From contig JAITGE010000040.1 in the NCBI GenBank assembly GCA_031280825.1, positions 56,623 to 120,622 of the forward strand: a stretch of 64,000 nucleotides of DNA. Reading direction: 5' to 3'. The stretch comes from Oscillospiraceae bacterium (GTDB lineage Bacteria; Bacillota; Clostridia; Oscillospirales; Acutalibacteraceae). This document shows, piece after piece, positions 8,775 to 17,300 of this stretch (positions are counted from its first letter, which is position 1; each line of letters starts with the position of its first letter). The translations under genes were made by a program, and so were the position numbers. Under the pieces are notes generated by a model, which was given only the letters and a program-made list of their open reading frames with translations, was not told the DNA's origin and made no database searches.

Positions 8775-10856
8775 TTAATCCTTATTTTTGCTCTTTTCGC
8801 TGACGATGCCATCCGCGATGCTTTTGGGCACCTGCGTGTAGTGACTCGGTTCCATCACATACTGCCCGCGCCCTTGTGTGCGCGAGCGCAGCGTGGTCGC
8901 GTAGCCGAACATGTTTGAAAGCGGGATTTGGGCATTGATCTGCACCGCGCCCGTGCGCTCCTCCGTGCCTTGGATCATGCCGCGCCGCGCGTTGCAATCC
9001 CCAATGACGTCGCCCATATAATCCTGCGGCACCGTGATGGCGACCTTCATAATCGGTTCCATCAGCACCGGGGCGGCCTTGCGCATCGCGTCCTTAAAGG
9101 CCATGGAGCCGGCGATTTTAAACGCCATTTCGCTGGAATCCACCTCGTGGTAGGAACCGTCGTAAAGCGTGACCTTGACGTCCACCACGTTGTAGCCCGC
9201 CAAAACGCCGCTGAGCATCGCGCCCTTGATGCCTGCCTCCGCCGCCGGAATGTATTCCTTCGGAATCACGCCGCCCACGATGGCATTGACGAACTCGTAT
9301 CCCTTTTCAGGGTTCGGCTCAACGCAGATCTTGACATGACCGTATTGCCCGCGCCCGCCGGATTGCCGCGCGTACTTGCAATCCACGTCGGCTTCCCTGG
9401 TGATGGTTTCGCGGTAAGCCACCTGCGGCTTGCCCACGTTTGCCTCCACCTTAAATTCACGCAGCATACGATCCACAATGATTTCCAGATGCAGCTCACC
9501 CATGCCGGCAATAATCGTCTGCCCGGTTTCTTCATCCGTGTAGCACTTGAAGGTCGGGTCTTCCTCGGCGAGCTTTTGCAGGGCGATGCCCATTTTTTCT
9601 TGCCCCGCCTTGGTTTTCGGTTCGATTGCCACACGGATCACGGGTTCGGGGAATTCCATCGACTCCAAAATCACCGGATGCGCGGCGTCGCAAAGCGTGT
9701 CGCCCGTGGTGGTGTTCTTCAGCCCGATAGCGGCGGCAATATCGCCCGCGTAACAGCAATCAATATCCTGCCGGTGGTTGGAATGCATCTGCAAAATGCG
9801 CCCGATCCGTTCATTGTGCCCCTTGCTGGCGTTATGCACGCCGGAGCCGGATTCCACCTTGCCGGAATACACCCGGAAGAAGCAGAGCTTGCCGACAAAA
9901 GGATCGGTGGCAATCTTAAACGCCAGCGCCGAAAACGGCTCTTCGTCCGAAGAATGACGCACCTCGTCCTCCTCGGTTTTTGGGTTAACGCCGGTGATAT
10001 CCGGCACATCGGTTGGCGCAGGCATGTAGGCAACCACGGCGTCCAGCAGCTGCTGCACGCCCTTGTTGCGGTAGCTCGTGCCGCAAATCACCGGAACCAT
10101 CGTGTTGCCAAGGGTCGCCTTGCGGATGCAGCTCTGGATTTCCGCGACGGTCAGCGCTTCGCCTTCAAAGAACTTTTCCAGCAGCGCGTCGTCCTGCTCG
10201 GCGACAGCCTCCAGCAATGCCTGACGGTATTCCTGCGCCTGTTCAAGAAGCTCGGCGGGGATTTCCTCCACGCGCACGATCTCGCCTTTTTCGCCTTCAT
10301 AAATGACGGCGTTCATCTCAACAAGATCAATAATGCCGCGGAAGGCGTCCTCCGCGCCGATGGGCAGCTGAATCGGCACGGCGTTGCACTTGAGCCGCTC
10401 GCGCAGCATCCCAAGCACGTTAAAGAAATCCGCGCCCATGATGTCCATCTTATTGATATACACCATGCGCGGCACGCCGTATTTATCCGCCTGCCGCCAA
10501 ACGGTTTCGCTTTGCGGCTCAACGCCGCCCTTGGCGCACAGCACCGTCACCGAACCGTCCAGCACCCGCAGACTGCGCTCGACCTCTACCGTGAAATCCA
10601 CGTGACCGGGGGTGTCAATGATATTGATGCGGTGATCCTTCCAGAAGCAGGTGGTTGCGGCGGAGGTGATGGTGATGCCGCGCTCCTGCTCCTGCTCCAT
10701 CCAATCCATGGTCGCCGCGCCGTCGTGCACCTCACCGATTTTGTGCGTGATGCCCGTATAGTAAAGAATCCGCTCGGTGGTGGTGGTTTTGCCGGCGTCA
10801 ATGTGCGCCATGATACCAATATTGCGCGTTTTTTCCAATGTAACTTGCCGGGGCAT
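8775..10856 (-). CDS. fusA: Translation elongation factor G
   Basis: 693-residue translocase GTPase. The N-terminal G domain has AHIDAGKT (17-24), DTPGHVDF and NKMD. Domains II-V follow at normal length, including the domain IV segment [27 protein letters not shown] site precedes the ATG. It is the third gene of the str operon, about 95 bp after rpsG. The single copy seen here has the canonical EF-G motifs of the housekeeping form. Confidence 0.99.
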   Translation of the reverse strand: MPRQVTLEKTRNIGIMAHIDAGKTTTTERILYYTGITHKIGEVHDGAATMDWMEQEQERGITITSAATTCFWKDHRINIIDTPGHVDFTVEVERSLRVLDGSVTVLCAKGGVEPQSETVWRQADKYGVPRMVYINKMDIMGADFFNVLGMLRERLKCNAVPIQLPIGAEDAFRGIIDLVEMNAVIYEGEKGEIVRVEEIPAELLEQAQEYRQALLEAVAEQDDALLEKFFEGEALTVAEIQSCIRKATLGNTMVPVICGTSYRNKGVQQLLDAVVAYMPAPTDVPDITGVNPKTEEDEVRHSSDEEPFSALAFKIATDPFVGKLCFFRVYSGKVESGSGVHNASKGHNERIGRILQMHSNHRQDIDCCYAGDIAAAIGLKNTTTGDTLCDAAHPVILESMEFPEPVIRVAIEPKTKAGQEKMGIALQKLAEEDPTFKCYTDEETGQTIIAGMGELHLEIIVDRMLREFKVEANVGKPQVAYRETITREADVDCKYARQSGGRGQYGHVKICVEPNPEKGYEFVNAIVGGVIPKEYIPAAEAGIKGAMLSGVLAGYNVVDVKVTLYDGSYHEVDSSEMAFKIAGSMAFKDAMRKAAPVLMEPIMKVAITVPQDYMGDVIGDCNARRGMIQGTEERTGAVQINAQIPLSNMFGYATTLRSRTQGRGQYVMEPSHYTQVPKSIADGIVSEKSKNKD

Positions 10857-10951
10857 GAAAATTCCTCCGAATTTTAGATTTTAGAGCTTTAGATATTAGA
10901 CGGGGCCGCCCAACATCCGACGGTTGAAAGACGACGTCTAATGTCTGCCGT

Positions 10952-11422
10952 CTACCACCTAAAATGCGCAAACGCCTTGTTGGCTTCCGCCATCTTGTGG
11001 GTATCCTCACGCTTTTTGTATGCCGAACCCGTCTGGTTCAGTGCGTCCACAATCTCGTTTGCCAGGCGTTCCTTCATCGTGCGCTCGCTGCGCGCGCGGG
11101 AATAGAGCGTAATCCACCGCAGACCCAGCGTCTGGCGGCGCTCCGGGCGCACGTCAATCGGAACCTGGTAGGTTGCGCCGCCCACGCGGCGCGCTTTGAC
11201 CTCCAGCAACGGCATGACGTTTTCCATCGCCGTTTCAAAAGCTTCCAACGGCTCCTTGCCGGTTTTTTCGCGGATGATATCGAAGGCGTCATAAACGATG
11301 CGCTGCGCAACGCCTTTTTTGCCGTCATACATCACGCTGTTGATCAGGCGGGTGACCAGCTTTGATCCGTAAAGCGGATCGGGCAGGACGTCCCGTTTCG
11401 CGATTTGGCCTCTTCTTGGCAC
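10952..11422 (-). CDS. rpsG: 30S ribosomal protein S7
   Basis: 156 residues, the normal length. The GTG start at 11422 is chosen because GGAGGAGGGAAGCGAA precedes it and the encoded N-terminus [15 protein letters not shown] is the S7 start; the upstream extension is noise. S7 nucleates assembly of the 30S head and often autoregulates the str operon. It lies between rpsL (about 160 bp gap) and fusA. Confidence 0.98.
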   Translation of the reverse strand: MPRRGQIAKRDVLPDPLYGSKLVTRLINSVMYDGKKGVAQRIVYDAFDIIREKTGKEPLEAFETAMENVMPLLEVKARRVGGATYQVPIDVRPERRQTLGLRWITLYSRARSERTMKERLANEIVDALNQTGSAYKKREDTHKMAEANKAFAHFRW

Positions 11423-11583
11423 TTCGCTTCCCTCCTCCATATAGAATGAATTCATCGGTAATACCCTGCGCCCCGGCACGGAGACCAAGATCCCGGAACC
11501 TGGGCAGGGTTGGTGTCCAGCAAGAGAGCCTATATTAACGCGGCTTGCCGCGCGATTCTCTTCACTGGTTCGGGGGAGTTGCC

Positions 11584-12009
11584 TTATTTCTTTTTGATGG
11601 CCTTTTCGGGCTTTGCGCCGTACTTTGAACGCGCCTGCTTGCGCTTTTGCACGCCTTGGGTGTCCAGCGTTCCACGAATCACGTGATACCGCACGCCCGG
11701 AAGGTCGCGCACACGTCCGCCGCGGATCAGTACCACGGAGTGCTCTTGCAGGTTATGCCCCACGCCGGGGATATACGCCGTCACTTCGATGCCGTTGGAA
11801 AGGCGCACGCGGCAGATCTTGCGGAGCGCGGAATTCGGCTTTTTGGGCGTGGTGGTTTTCACCGCCGTGCAAACACCGCGCTTTTGCGGGGAGTCTTGAT
11901 CCGTTTGCACATTCCTGCGGGAATTCAGCCCCTTGCGCAATGCCGGCGCCTTGCTCTTTTTCACCGAGGTCTCGCGTCCGCTGCGAATGAGTTGATTAAA
12001 GGTAGGCAT
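11584..12009 (-). CDS. rpsL: 30S ribosomal protein S12
   Basis: 141 residues starting [13 protein letters not shown], with the decoding-centre loops [11 protein letters not shown] and [11 protein letters not shown] and the YGAKPEKA C-terminus. It is longer than the E. coli protein because of an insert after the N-terminus, as in many Gram-positive S12 proteins. It is the first gene of the str operon, 60 bp from a consensus promoter. Streptomycin-resistance positions lie in the KPNSALRK loop. Confidence 0.98.
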   Translation of the reverse strand: MPTFNQLIRSGRETSVKKSKAPALRKGLNSRRNVQTDQDSPQKRGVCTAVKTTTPKKPNSALRKICRVRLSNGIEVTAYIPGVGHNLQEHSVVLIRGGRVRDLPGVRYHVIRGTLDTQGVQKRKQARSKYGAKPEKAIKKK

Positions 12010-12067
12010 AGGTTCTCCTTTCATCCAAAAATTTTATTATTCACAGCAAAGCCAGAATAACCTGGCT

Positions 12068-12097
12068 ATTATAGCATCACCGTGGGGGATTTGTCAA
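12068..12097 (-). promoter_or_regulatory. str operon promoter
   Basis: On the minus strand TTGACA (12092-12097), an 18-bp spacer and TATAAT (12068-12073) lie about 60 bp upstream of rpsL. The stretch from 12098 to about 12278, between the divergent promoters, has no gene I can support. Confidence 0.85.
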
Positions 12098-12278
12098 GCG
12101 CCATTTCGCGCAAGGGTGCAGCAAAAAATCGTGAGAGGATCTATGCGGCTCTAAAAAGTGTACCAACGTCCTTGCCCCAAAGATTGCTTTGGTTTTAAGG
12201 TTCTTGAGGAAGTCTGTTGTATCACGCCTCCGGGAAAAAGTAAATGCCGCCGCCGCAAAAAACACGGCGGGAACCGCT

Positions 12279-12306
12279 TGCTTTTGCGCGGCGGGCATGG
12301 TATAAT
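12279..12306 (+). promoter_or_regulatory. Promoter of the cell-envelope gene block
   Basis: TTGCTT (12279-12284), a 16-bp spacer and TATAAT (12301-12306). Transcription would begin near 12313. This makes any start codon of the ABC gene upstream of about 12330 unlikely and leaves only a short leader. Confidence 0.65.
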
Positions 12307-12333
12307 AGCAGCATAAAACAAAGGCTTGAAGAG

Positions 12334-13614
12334 GTGAAGTGTCTGGATACGCCGATTGCGGTTCGGGTGGATGGCGTGGGCAAGCGATATTCGATCAAGG
12401 ATCCAACCGCGCGGATCGATACCCTGGTCGGCGCGCAGACCGGGCGGCTGCGCGCCGCCGTGCACAAGGCGCGGCAAAAGCGCAAGAAAACCGATTTCTG
12501 GGCGCTGCGCGGCGCGACGCTGGAAATTCACAAGGGCGAGAGCGTTGGGATTATTGGCAAGAACGGTGCGGGTAAATCGACGCTGCTGAAGCTACTTTCG
12601 CGCGTTACCGAGCCGACGACGGGGCGCATAGAGGTGCACGGGCGTCTTGCCGCCATGCTGGAGGTAGGCACGGGCTTTAACGGGGAACTGACAGGGCGCG
12701 AAAATATTTACTTGAACGGCGCGATCCTTGGTATGTCAAAGGCGGAGATCAGCCGGAAGCTGGATTCGATCATTGCGTTTTCCGAAATCGGGCAGTTTAT
12801 TGATACGCCCGTCAAGCGCTACTCCAGCGGGATGTATGTGCGCCTGGGGTTTGCCGTGGCGGCGCATTTGGAGCCGGACATTATGGTTGTGGACGAAGTG
12901 CTTGCCGTTGGCGACGCGAAATTCCAGCGCAAATGCTTGGATCAAATGGCCGCGGTGGTCGAAAGCGGGTGCACCGTGCTGTTCGTCAGCCATCAGATGC
13001 ATACCATCCGGGCGCTCTGCAAGCGCGTGATCGTCCTCAACGCCGGTCAGGTGGTTTATGACGGCGAAACGGAGGAGGGCATCAACTGCTATCTTGCCGA
13101 AGGCGGACGGCGCGAAACGGATATTGACCTCAGCGTGAAAGACCGCTTCGGGCATATTTCCGGCGAGCTGCGCCTGCTGCGTGTGGAGCTGCCGGATGTG
13201 ACCGGCTGCGCTTACGAGCCGGACGCGCCCTTGCGCTTCCGCGTGACCTTCCGCTGTGAATCGGATTGCGCGGACGCGCGGCTGCGCTTTGAGCTTTCCA
13301 ACGCGCGCGGACCTGTCGGCATGGCTTTCACGGATATATTTGCGCCGTCGCTCAAGGCGGGGCAGGTGTATCACGCAACCATTGTGTTTGCCGGGCACAA
13401 CCTTGCCCCCGGCGGTTATAACGCGAGCATTTCCATTGGGCGCGGCGATAATTATGAGGGCATTTGCACCTATGACGGCGTATACCCCGCCTTCAGCTTT
13501 GATGTATTAGCCCGCCGCCGCGGCGATCTGCGCGAAAGCTGGCGGGATATTTGGGGCAGCCAGCATCTGCCCGCGCCGCAGGTGACATCCTTTGCAGCGC
13601 AAAGCGGGCAATGA
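12334..13614 (+). CDS. Wzt/TagH-like ABC transporter ATPase with C-terminal glycan-binding-type domain
   Basis: About 426 residues. The N-terminal nucleotide-binding domain has Walker A GKNGAGKST, signature YSSGMYVRLGFAVA, Walker B IMVVDEVLAVGD and the switch His in FVSHQM, the pattern of O-antigen/teichoic-acid exporters (Wzt, TagH, RfbB). The last 130 residues form a beta-rich domain (FRVTFRCES... GGYNASISIGRGDN) like the Wzt C-terminal substrate-selecting domain. No permease (Wzm/TagG) gene is adjacent, so its partner must lie elsewhere. The start is uncertain: GTG 12334 is given, but GAGGTGA at 12331-12337 fits a CTG start at 12343 better. Confidence 0.88.
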   Translation: MKCLDTPIAVRVDGVGKRYSIKDPTARIDTLVGAQTGRLRAAVHKARQKRKKTDFWALRGATLEIHKGESVGIIGKNGAGKSTLLKLLSRVTEPTTGRIEVHGRLAAMLEVGTGFNGELTGRENIYLNGAILGMSKAEISRKLDSIIAFSEIGQFIDTPVKRYSSGMYVRLGFAVAAHLEPDIMVVDEVLAVGDAKFQRKCLDQMAAVVESGCTVLFVSHQMHTIRALCKRVIVLNAGQVVYDGETEEGINCYLAEGGRRETDIDLSVKDRFGHISGELRLLRVELPDVTGCAYEPDAPLRFRVTFRCESDCADARLRFELSNARGPVGMAFTDIFAPSLKAGQVYHATIVFAGHNLAPGGYNASISIGRGDNYEGICTYDGVYPAFSFDVLARRRGDLRESWRDIWGSQHLPAPQVTSFAAQSGQ

Positions 13615-13624
13615 GCGCGCTTTG

Positions 13625-13656
13625 TTCCGCGCGTTGTATATTCCGCGCGTTGTATA
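13625..13656 (+). repeat. Perfect tandem duplication of 16 bp
   Basis: TTCCGCGCGTTGTATA occurs twice back to back (13625-13640 and 13641-13656), in the short gap between the ABC ATPase stop and the hydrolase. It could be a regulator-binding duplication or a slippage product. Confidence 0.9.
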
Positions 13657-13711
13657 TTTTGTTCATTGCGTATATACAATAACAACAGGAGGAGGTGAGG
13701 AGCTGGAGCGT

Positions 13712-14473
13712 GTGTTGGTTGGCGGGCTTCCCGCCGCGTATGCCGAGCAGGGGCGAGGCGACGCGATTTTGCTGCTCCACGGCTGGGGCGCGAGCGCGGG
13801 ACTGTACGCGCCGCTGCAACAGCGGCTCGCAAAAAAATACCGCGTGCTGGCGCTGGATTTCCCCGGCTTTGGGCAAAGCCCCGAGCCTCCCGGGGCTTGG
13901 GATGTGGACGCTTACGCCGATTTTGTGCTGGCGTTTTTGGCACGGCTGCAAATTGAAAGCTGCGCACTGGTGGGGCATTCCTTTGGCGGACGCGTGATCC
14001 TCAAGCTTGCCGCGCGGCAATTGGAGGCTCCGCGCTTCCCAAAGCTGGTGCTGATTGACAGCGCCGGCATTCGCCGGTTGCCGACAAAGGCTTCGCTGCG
14101 CAAGAGCCGGAAATACCGCTGGGGGCGGAAGTTCCTTGCCCTGCCGCCCTTGCGCAAAGCGTTCCCGGGCGCGCCGGAAAGGCTTAGGCAAAAATACGGC
14201 TCGGCGGATTACAGAACGGCGTCCCCGCTCATGCGCCAAATCCTGGTGAAAACCGTGAACGAGGATCTTACACCACTGCTTACGCGCGTGCAAGCGCCGA
14301 CCCTGCTCATTTGGGGGCGCGGCGACGCCGATACACCCCTGATTGACGGGCAGCTGATGGAGCGGGAAATCCCGGGTGCGGGGCTGGTGATACTGGAAAA
14401 CGCGGGGCATTTTTCTTTTCTTGAGCAGCAAGGGCAGTTTTTGCGTGTCATGGAATCTTTTTTCGAAGTATAG
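13712..14473 (+). CDS. Alpha/beta hydrolase
   Basis: About 253 residues of the alpha/beta-hydrolase fold. Visible are the oxyanion-hole segment LLLHGWGAS, the nucleophile elbow GHSFGG (Ser) with LVLIDSAGI after it, the acid in LLIWGRGDADTP and the late catalytic His in ENAGHFSFLEQ. The substrate is unknown; the setting among wall-synthesis genes suggests an envelope or lipid role by association only. The start is unclear: GTG 13712 is the first conventional codon, but AGGAGGAGGTGAGG is better spaced for a CTG at 13703. The next gene (murF) begins 23 bp after the stop. Confidence 0.85.
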   Translation: MLVGGLPAAYAEQGRGDAILLLHGWGASAGLYAPLQQRLAKKYRVLALDFPGFGQSPEPPGAWDVDAYADFVLAFLARLQIESCALVGHSFGGRVILKLAARQLEAPRFPKLVLIDSAGIRRLPTKASLRKSRKYRWGRKFLALPPLRKAFPGAPERLRQKYGSADYRTASPLMRQILVKTVNEDLTPLLTRVQAPTLLIWGRGDADTPLIDGQLMEREIPGAGLVILENAGHFSFLEQQGQFLRVMESFFEV

Positions 14474-14496
14474 GCTTGGCTCCGGAGGAATATAGG

Positions 14497-16035
14497 ATGG
14501 GTGTGGTTCCGTATACCGTTTTTGCCCTCTGCGGCGTTTCCGCCGGTGGGGCGGCTCTTGCGTTGCGTTATTTGGCGCATATGTTCCAGCTCAACACCTA
14601 TAAGCCAAACGTGCAGCGGCAATGGGCACGCGCGAACGCGCGGGCGTTGCGCAGGCTTTGGATCCCGGTGATCGGCGGCTGGTTTTTCCGCCCGAAGCCC
14701 GCTAAAAAGCCGCTGGTCTACACGCCGCGCATGAAGCGGCTGCTGGTCGTCGCCGCTCTGCCCGTGAGCCTGTGCGTTGCCGGGGCGGCGGTCGCCTTGG
14801 CGCTGGAAGCGCAGTGGCCGGCGTTCGGGCTTTCGCTGGCGGTGCTGCTTTTCGCAGCGCCGTTTGCGCCGCAGATCCTGCTGCTCGCGAACCGCTGCAA
14901 CGCTCCTGCCGAACAGACGGTGCGGAATTACTACACAAAGCAGGCGGTGCGGAAGCTGCGGGCGCACACGAAGCTTATCACCGTCGGTATCACAGGGAGC
15001 TACGGCAAAACCAGCATGAAATATTGCCTCAACGCCCTGCTGCGCGTGCAATACAACGTCTTTATGACCCCGGAGGGCACAAACACTCCCATGGGCGTGG
15101 TGCGCTGTGTGCGCGAGGGCTTAAGCGCCGCGCATGCGATTTTTCTTTGCGAAATGGGCGCGAAAAACGTGGGGGATATCCGGGAGCTGTGCGACCTGGT
15201 GCAACCGCAATGCGGCGTGCTGACCTCTGTCGGTCCGCAGCATCTGGAGAGCTTTCATAGCCTGGAGAACGTCGTCAAAACAAAATTCGAGCTGGCGGAC
15301 GCGCTGCCGGACGATCCCGCAAGCATTCTGTTCGTGAACGCGGAGGACGAAAGCATACGCGCGCAATTGGAAAATTACGGGCAGCTGCGCACCGTGCGCT
15401 ACGCTGCCGCGCCGGGCTTTGGCGCGGATTATTGGGCGGAAAATGTAACCTGCGGCGAGAACGGCGTGACCTTCACAGCGCGCACGGCGCGCGGTGAAAG
15501 CGCGGCGTTCGCAACGCGTCTGCTTGGGCGGCACAATGTGCTGAATCTGATGGGCGCGGTTGCCGTCGCGCACACCTTCGGTGTCCCGTTAACGGAAATG
15601 CGCGGGGCGATCCGCAAGCTTGCGCCCGTGCCGCACCGGCTGGAGCTGTTGGATAAGGGCGGCACATTGATCATTGACGACGCCTACAATTCCAACCCCG
15701 GCGGCGCGAAAGCCGCGCTGGACGCCCTAGCGCTTTTCGCGGATCGGCAAAAAATCCTCATTACGCCCGGCATGATCGAGCTGGGCACGCGGCAGGCGGA
15801 GCTGAACAAGACCTTCGGCGCGCAAGCCGCCGCGGTTTGCGATGCCATTGCCCTGGTGGGCGCGGCGCAAACGGAGCCAATCCGCCAAGGCGTGCTGGAG
15901 GCGGGCTTCGCCCCGGATCAATGCTTCACCGCGCAAACGCTGCAGGATGCGCTGCAGTGGGCAAACGCGCTGCCGAACGCGCGGCAAAAAATCATTTTGC
16001 TGGAAAATGACCTGCCGGATAATTTCGGCGGTTAA
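14497..16035 (+). CDS. murF: Membrane-anchored MurF-type Mur ligase
   Basis: 512 residues. The ATG at 14497 follows GGAGGAATATAGG. Residues about 5-25, 78-97 and 101-120 are hydrophobic membrane segments in a basic N-terminal region that replaces the usual MurF domain 1 for UDP binding. The central ATPase domain follows with P-loop GITGSYGKTSMKY, Mur-family TPEGTN and EMGAKNVGDI motifs, then the C-terminal domain with PHRLELL and DDAYNSNPGGAKAAL. Standard MurF joins D-Ala-D-Ala to UDP-MurNAc-tripeptide; ddl directly follows and would supply D-Ala-D-Ala, supporting that role. The membrane form could instead act on a lipid-linked substrate. Confidence 0.88.
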   Translation: MGVVPYTVFALCGVSAGGAALALRYLAHMFQLNTYKPNVQRQWARANARALRRLWIPVIGGWFFRPKPAKKPLVYTPRMKRLLVVAALPVSLCVAGAAVALALEAQWPAFGLSLAVLLFAAPFAPQILLLANRCNAPAEQTVRNYYTKQAVRKLRAHTKLITVGITGSYGKTSMKYCLNALLRVQYNVFMTPEGTNTPMGVVRCVREGLSAAHAIFLCEMGAKNVGDIRELCDLVQPQCGVLTSVGPQHLESFHSLENVVKTKFELADALPDDPASILFVNAEDESIRAQLENYGQLRTVRYAAAPGFGADYWAENVTCGENGVTFTARTARGESAAFATRLLGRHNVLNLMGAVAVAHTFGVPLTEMRGAIRKLAPVPHRLELLDKGGTLIIDDAYNSNPGGAKAALDALALFADRQKILITPGMIELGTRQAELNKTFGAQAAAVCDAIALVGAAQTEPIRQGVLEAGFAPDQCFTAQTLQDALQWANALPNARQKIILLENDLPDNFGG

Positions 16036-16081
16036 GATCATGCCCATCCCGAACGATCTACTCACAATGGAGGTGTTTTTT

Positions 16082-17281
16082 ATGAAGCTCAAGCTGGCTG
16101 TTCTCTTTGGCGGCAAATCCGTGGAGCACGAGATATCCGTGATCTCCGCGCTGCAGGCAGTCGCCGCGCTGGACCGTGAAAAATATGACGTACTGCCTGT
16201 TTATATGACCAAGGACGGGCGCTGGTATATCGGCGAACACGTGGGCGAGCTGGCGGCTTACAAGAATATTCCGAAGCTGCTGGCGGCAAGCCGGGAGGTC
16301 TTGCCCGCGCGCGTTGACGGCAAGGCGGTGCTGCTGCGGCAGCCGCCCAAGGGCTTTGGCAGCCCCGTGCTTGCGCAAATTGACGCAGTGTTCCCCATCG
16401 TTCACGGCACCAATGTGGAGGATGGCGCGCTGCAGGGCTTGCTGCGTCTGTTGGGCGTACCCTTCGTTGGCTGCGATGTGACGGCCGCAGCCATTGGCAT
16501 GGATAAATTCGCGCAAAAAGCGCTTTTCCGTGCGGCGGGCGTGCCGGTGCTGGATGCGCTTGTGCTCCGGCAATCGGAATATGACGCGGATATGGATGCC
16601 GCGCTTGCGCGGGTTACGGAACGCTTCGGCTTCCCGGTGATCGTCAAGCCGGTGAATTTAGGCTCGAGCGTGGGGATTGGCAAGGCAAGCGACGACGCCG
16701 CCCTGCGCAGGGCGCTTGAGCTGGCATTTCGCTTCGCGAACCGCGTGCTGGTCGAGCCTGCCGTTCCAAATTTGCGGGAGATCAACTGCGCCGTGCTGGG
16801 CGACGGCGACGCCGCCCGCGCAAGCGTTTGCGAGGAGCCGCTCAATGCCGATGGAATTTTGAGCTACGAAAACAAATATCTGAGCGGCGGCAAGGGGAGC
16901 AGGGCAAAAGCAAGTGTTAAGGGCGTCCCTGCCGCCGGTGGCGCAAAGGGGATGGCGAGCCTGGAGCGCAGGATCCCGGCGGAAATCCCGGAGGAGCTGG
17001 AGCGGCGCATACAGGCGTACGCCTTGCAAGCCTTCCAGGCGCTGGACGCCGGCGGCGTGGCGCGGATTGATTTTTTGATGGACGGGCAAACGGGCGAGGT
17101 CTGGCTGAACGAAATCAACACCGTGCCGGGTTCGCTTTCGTTCTACCTTTGGGAGCCAAGCGGCGTGCCGTACCCGCAGCTGCTGGATGAAATGCTCCGC
17201 CTCGCCTTTCGCAGGGCGCGGGCGCAGGAAGATTTGAGCTTTTCGTTTGATACAAATGTTCTGGCGGATGCGAAAATATAA
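16082..17281 (+). CDS. ddl: D-alanine--D-alanine ligase
   Basis: ATP-grasp ligase that makes the D-Ala-D-Ala dipeptide for peptidoglycan. The start is LAVLFGGKSVEHEISVISA, the classic Ddl N-terminus; the ATP-grasp core includes PVIVKPVNLGSSVGI, and the C-terminal metal site is WLNEINTVPGSLSFYLW. At 399 residues it exceeds the usual 310-370; an extra basic Lys/Ala/Gly stretch (GGKGSRAKASVKGVPAAGGA) interrupts the omega-loop region before MASLERRIPAEI. The ATG at 16082 has GGAGGTG upstream. It lies 46 bp after murF. Confidence 0.95.
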   Translation: MKLKLAVLFGGKSVEHEISVISALQAVAALDREKYDVLPVYMTKDGRWYIGEHVGELAAYKNIPKLLAASREVLPARVDGKAVLLRQPPKGFGSPVLAQIDAVFPIVHGTNVEDGALQGLLRLLGVPFVGCDVTAAAIGMDKFAQKALFRAAGVPVLDALVLRQSEYDADMDAALARVTERFGFPVIVKPVNLGSSVGIGKASDDAALRRALELAFRFANRVLVEPAVPNLREINCAVLGDGDAARASVCEEPLNADGILSYENKYLSGGKGSRAKASVKGVPAAGGAKGMASLERRIPAEIPEELERRIQAYALQAFQALDAGGVARIDFLMDGQTGEVWLNEINTVPGSLSFYLWEPSGVPYPQLLDEMLRLAFRRARAQEDLSFSFDTNVLADAKI

Positions 17282-17300
17282 AAAAGGGGGGGCTGTAGGG

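Noticed and set aside
7329..10877. Long plus-strand ORFs opposite tuf and fusA
   Set aside because: Shadows of EF-Tu and EF-G genes; no ribosome sites or recognisable proteins.
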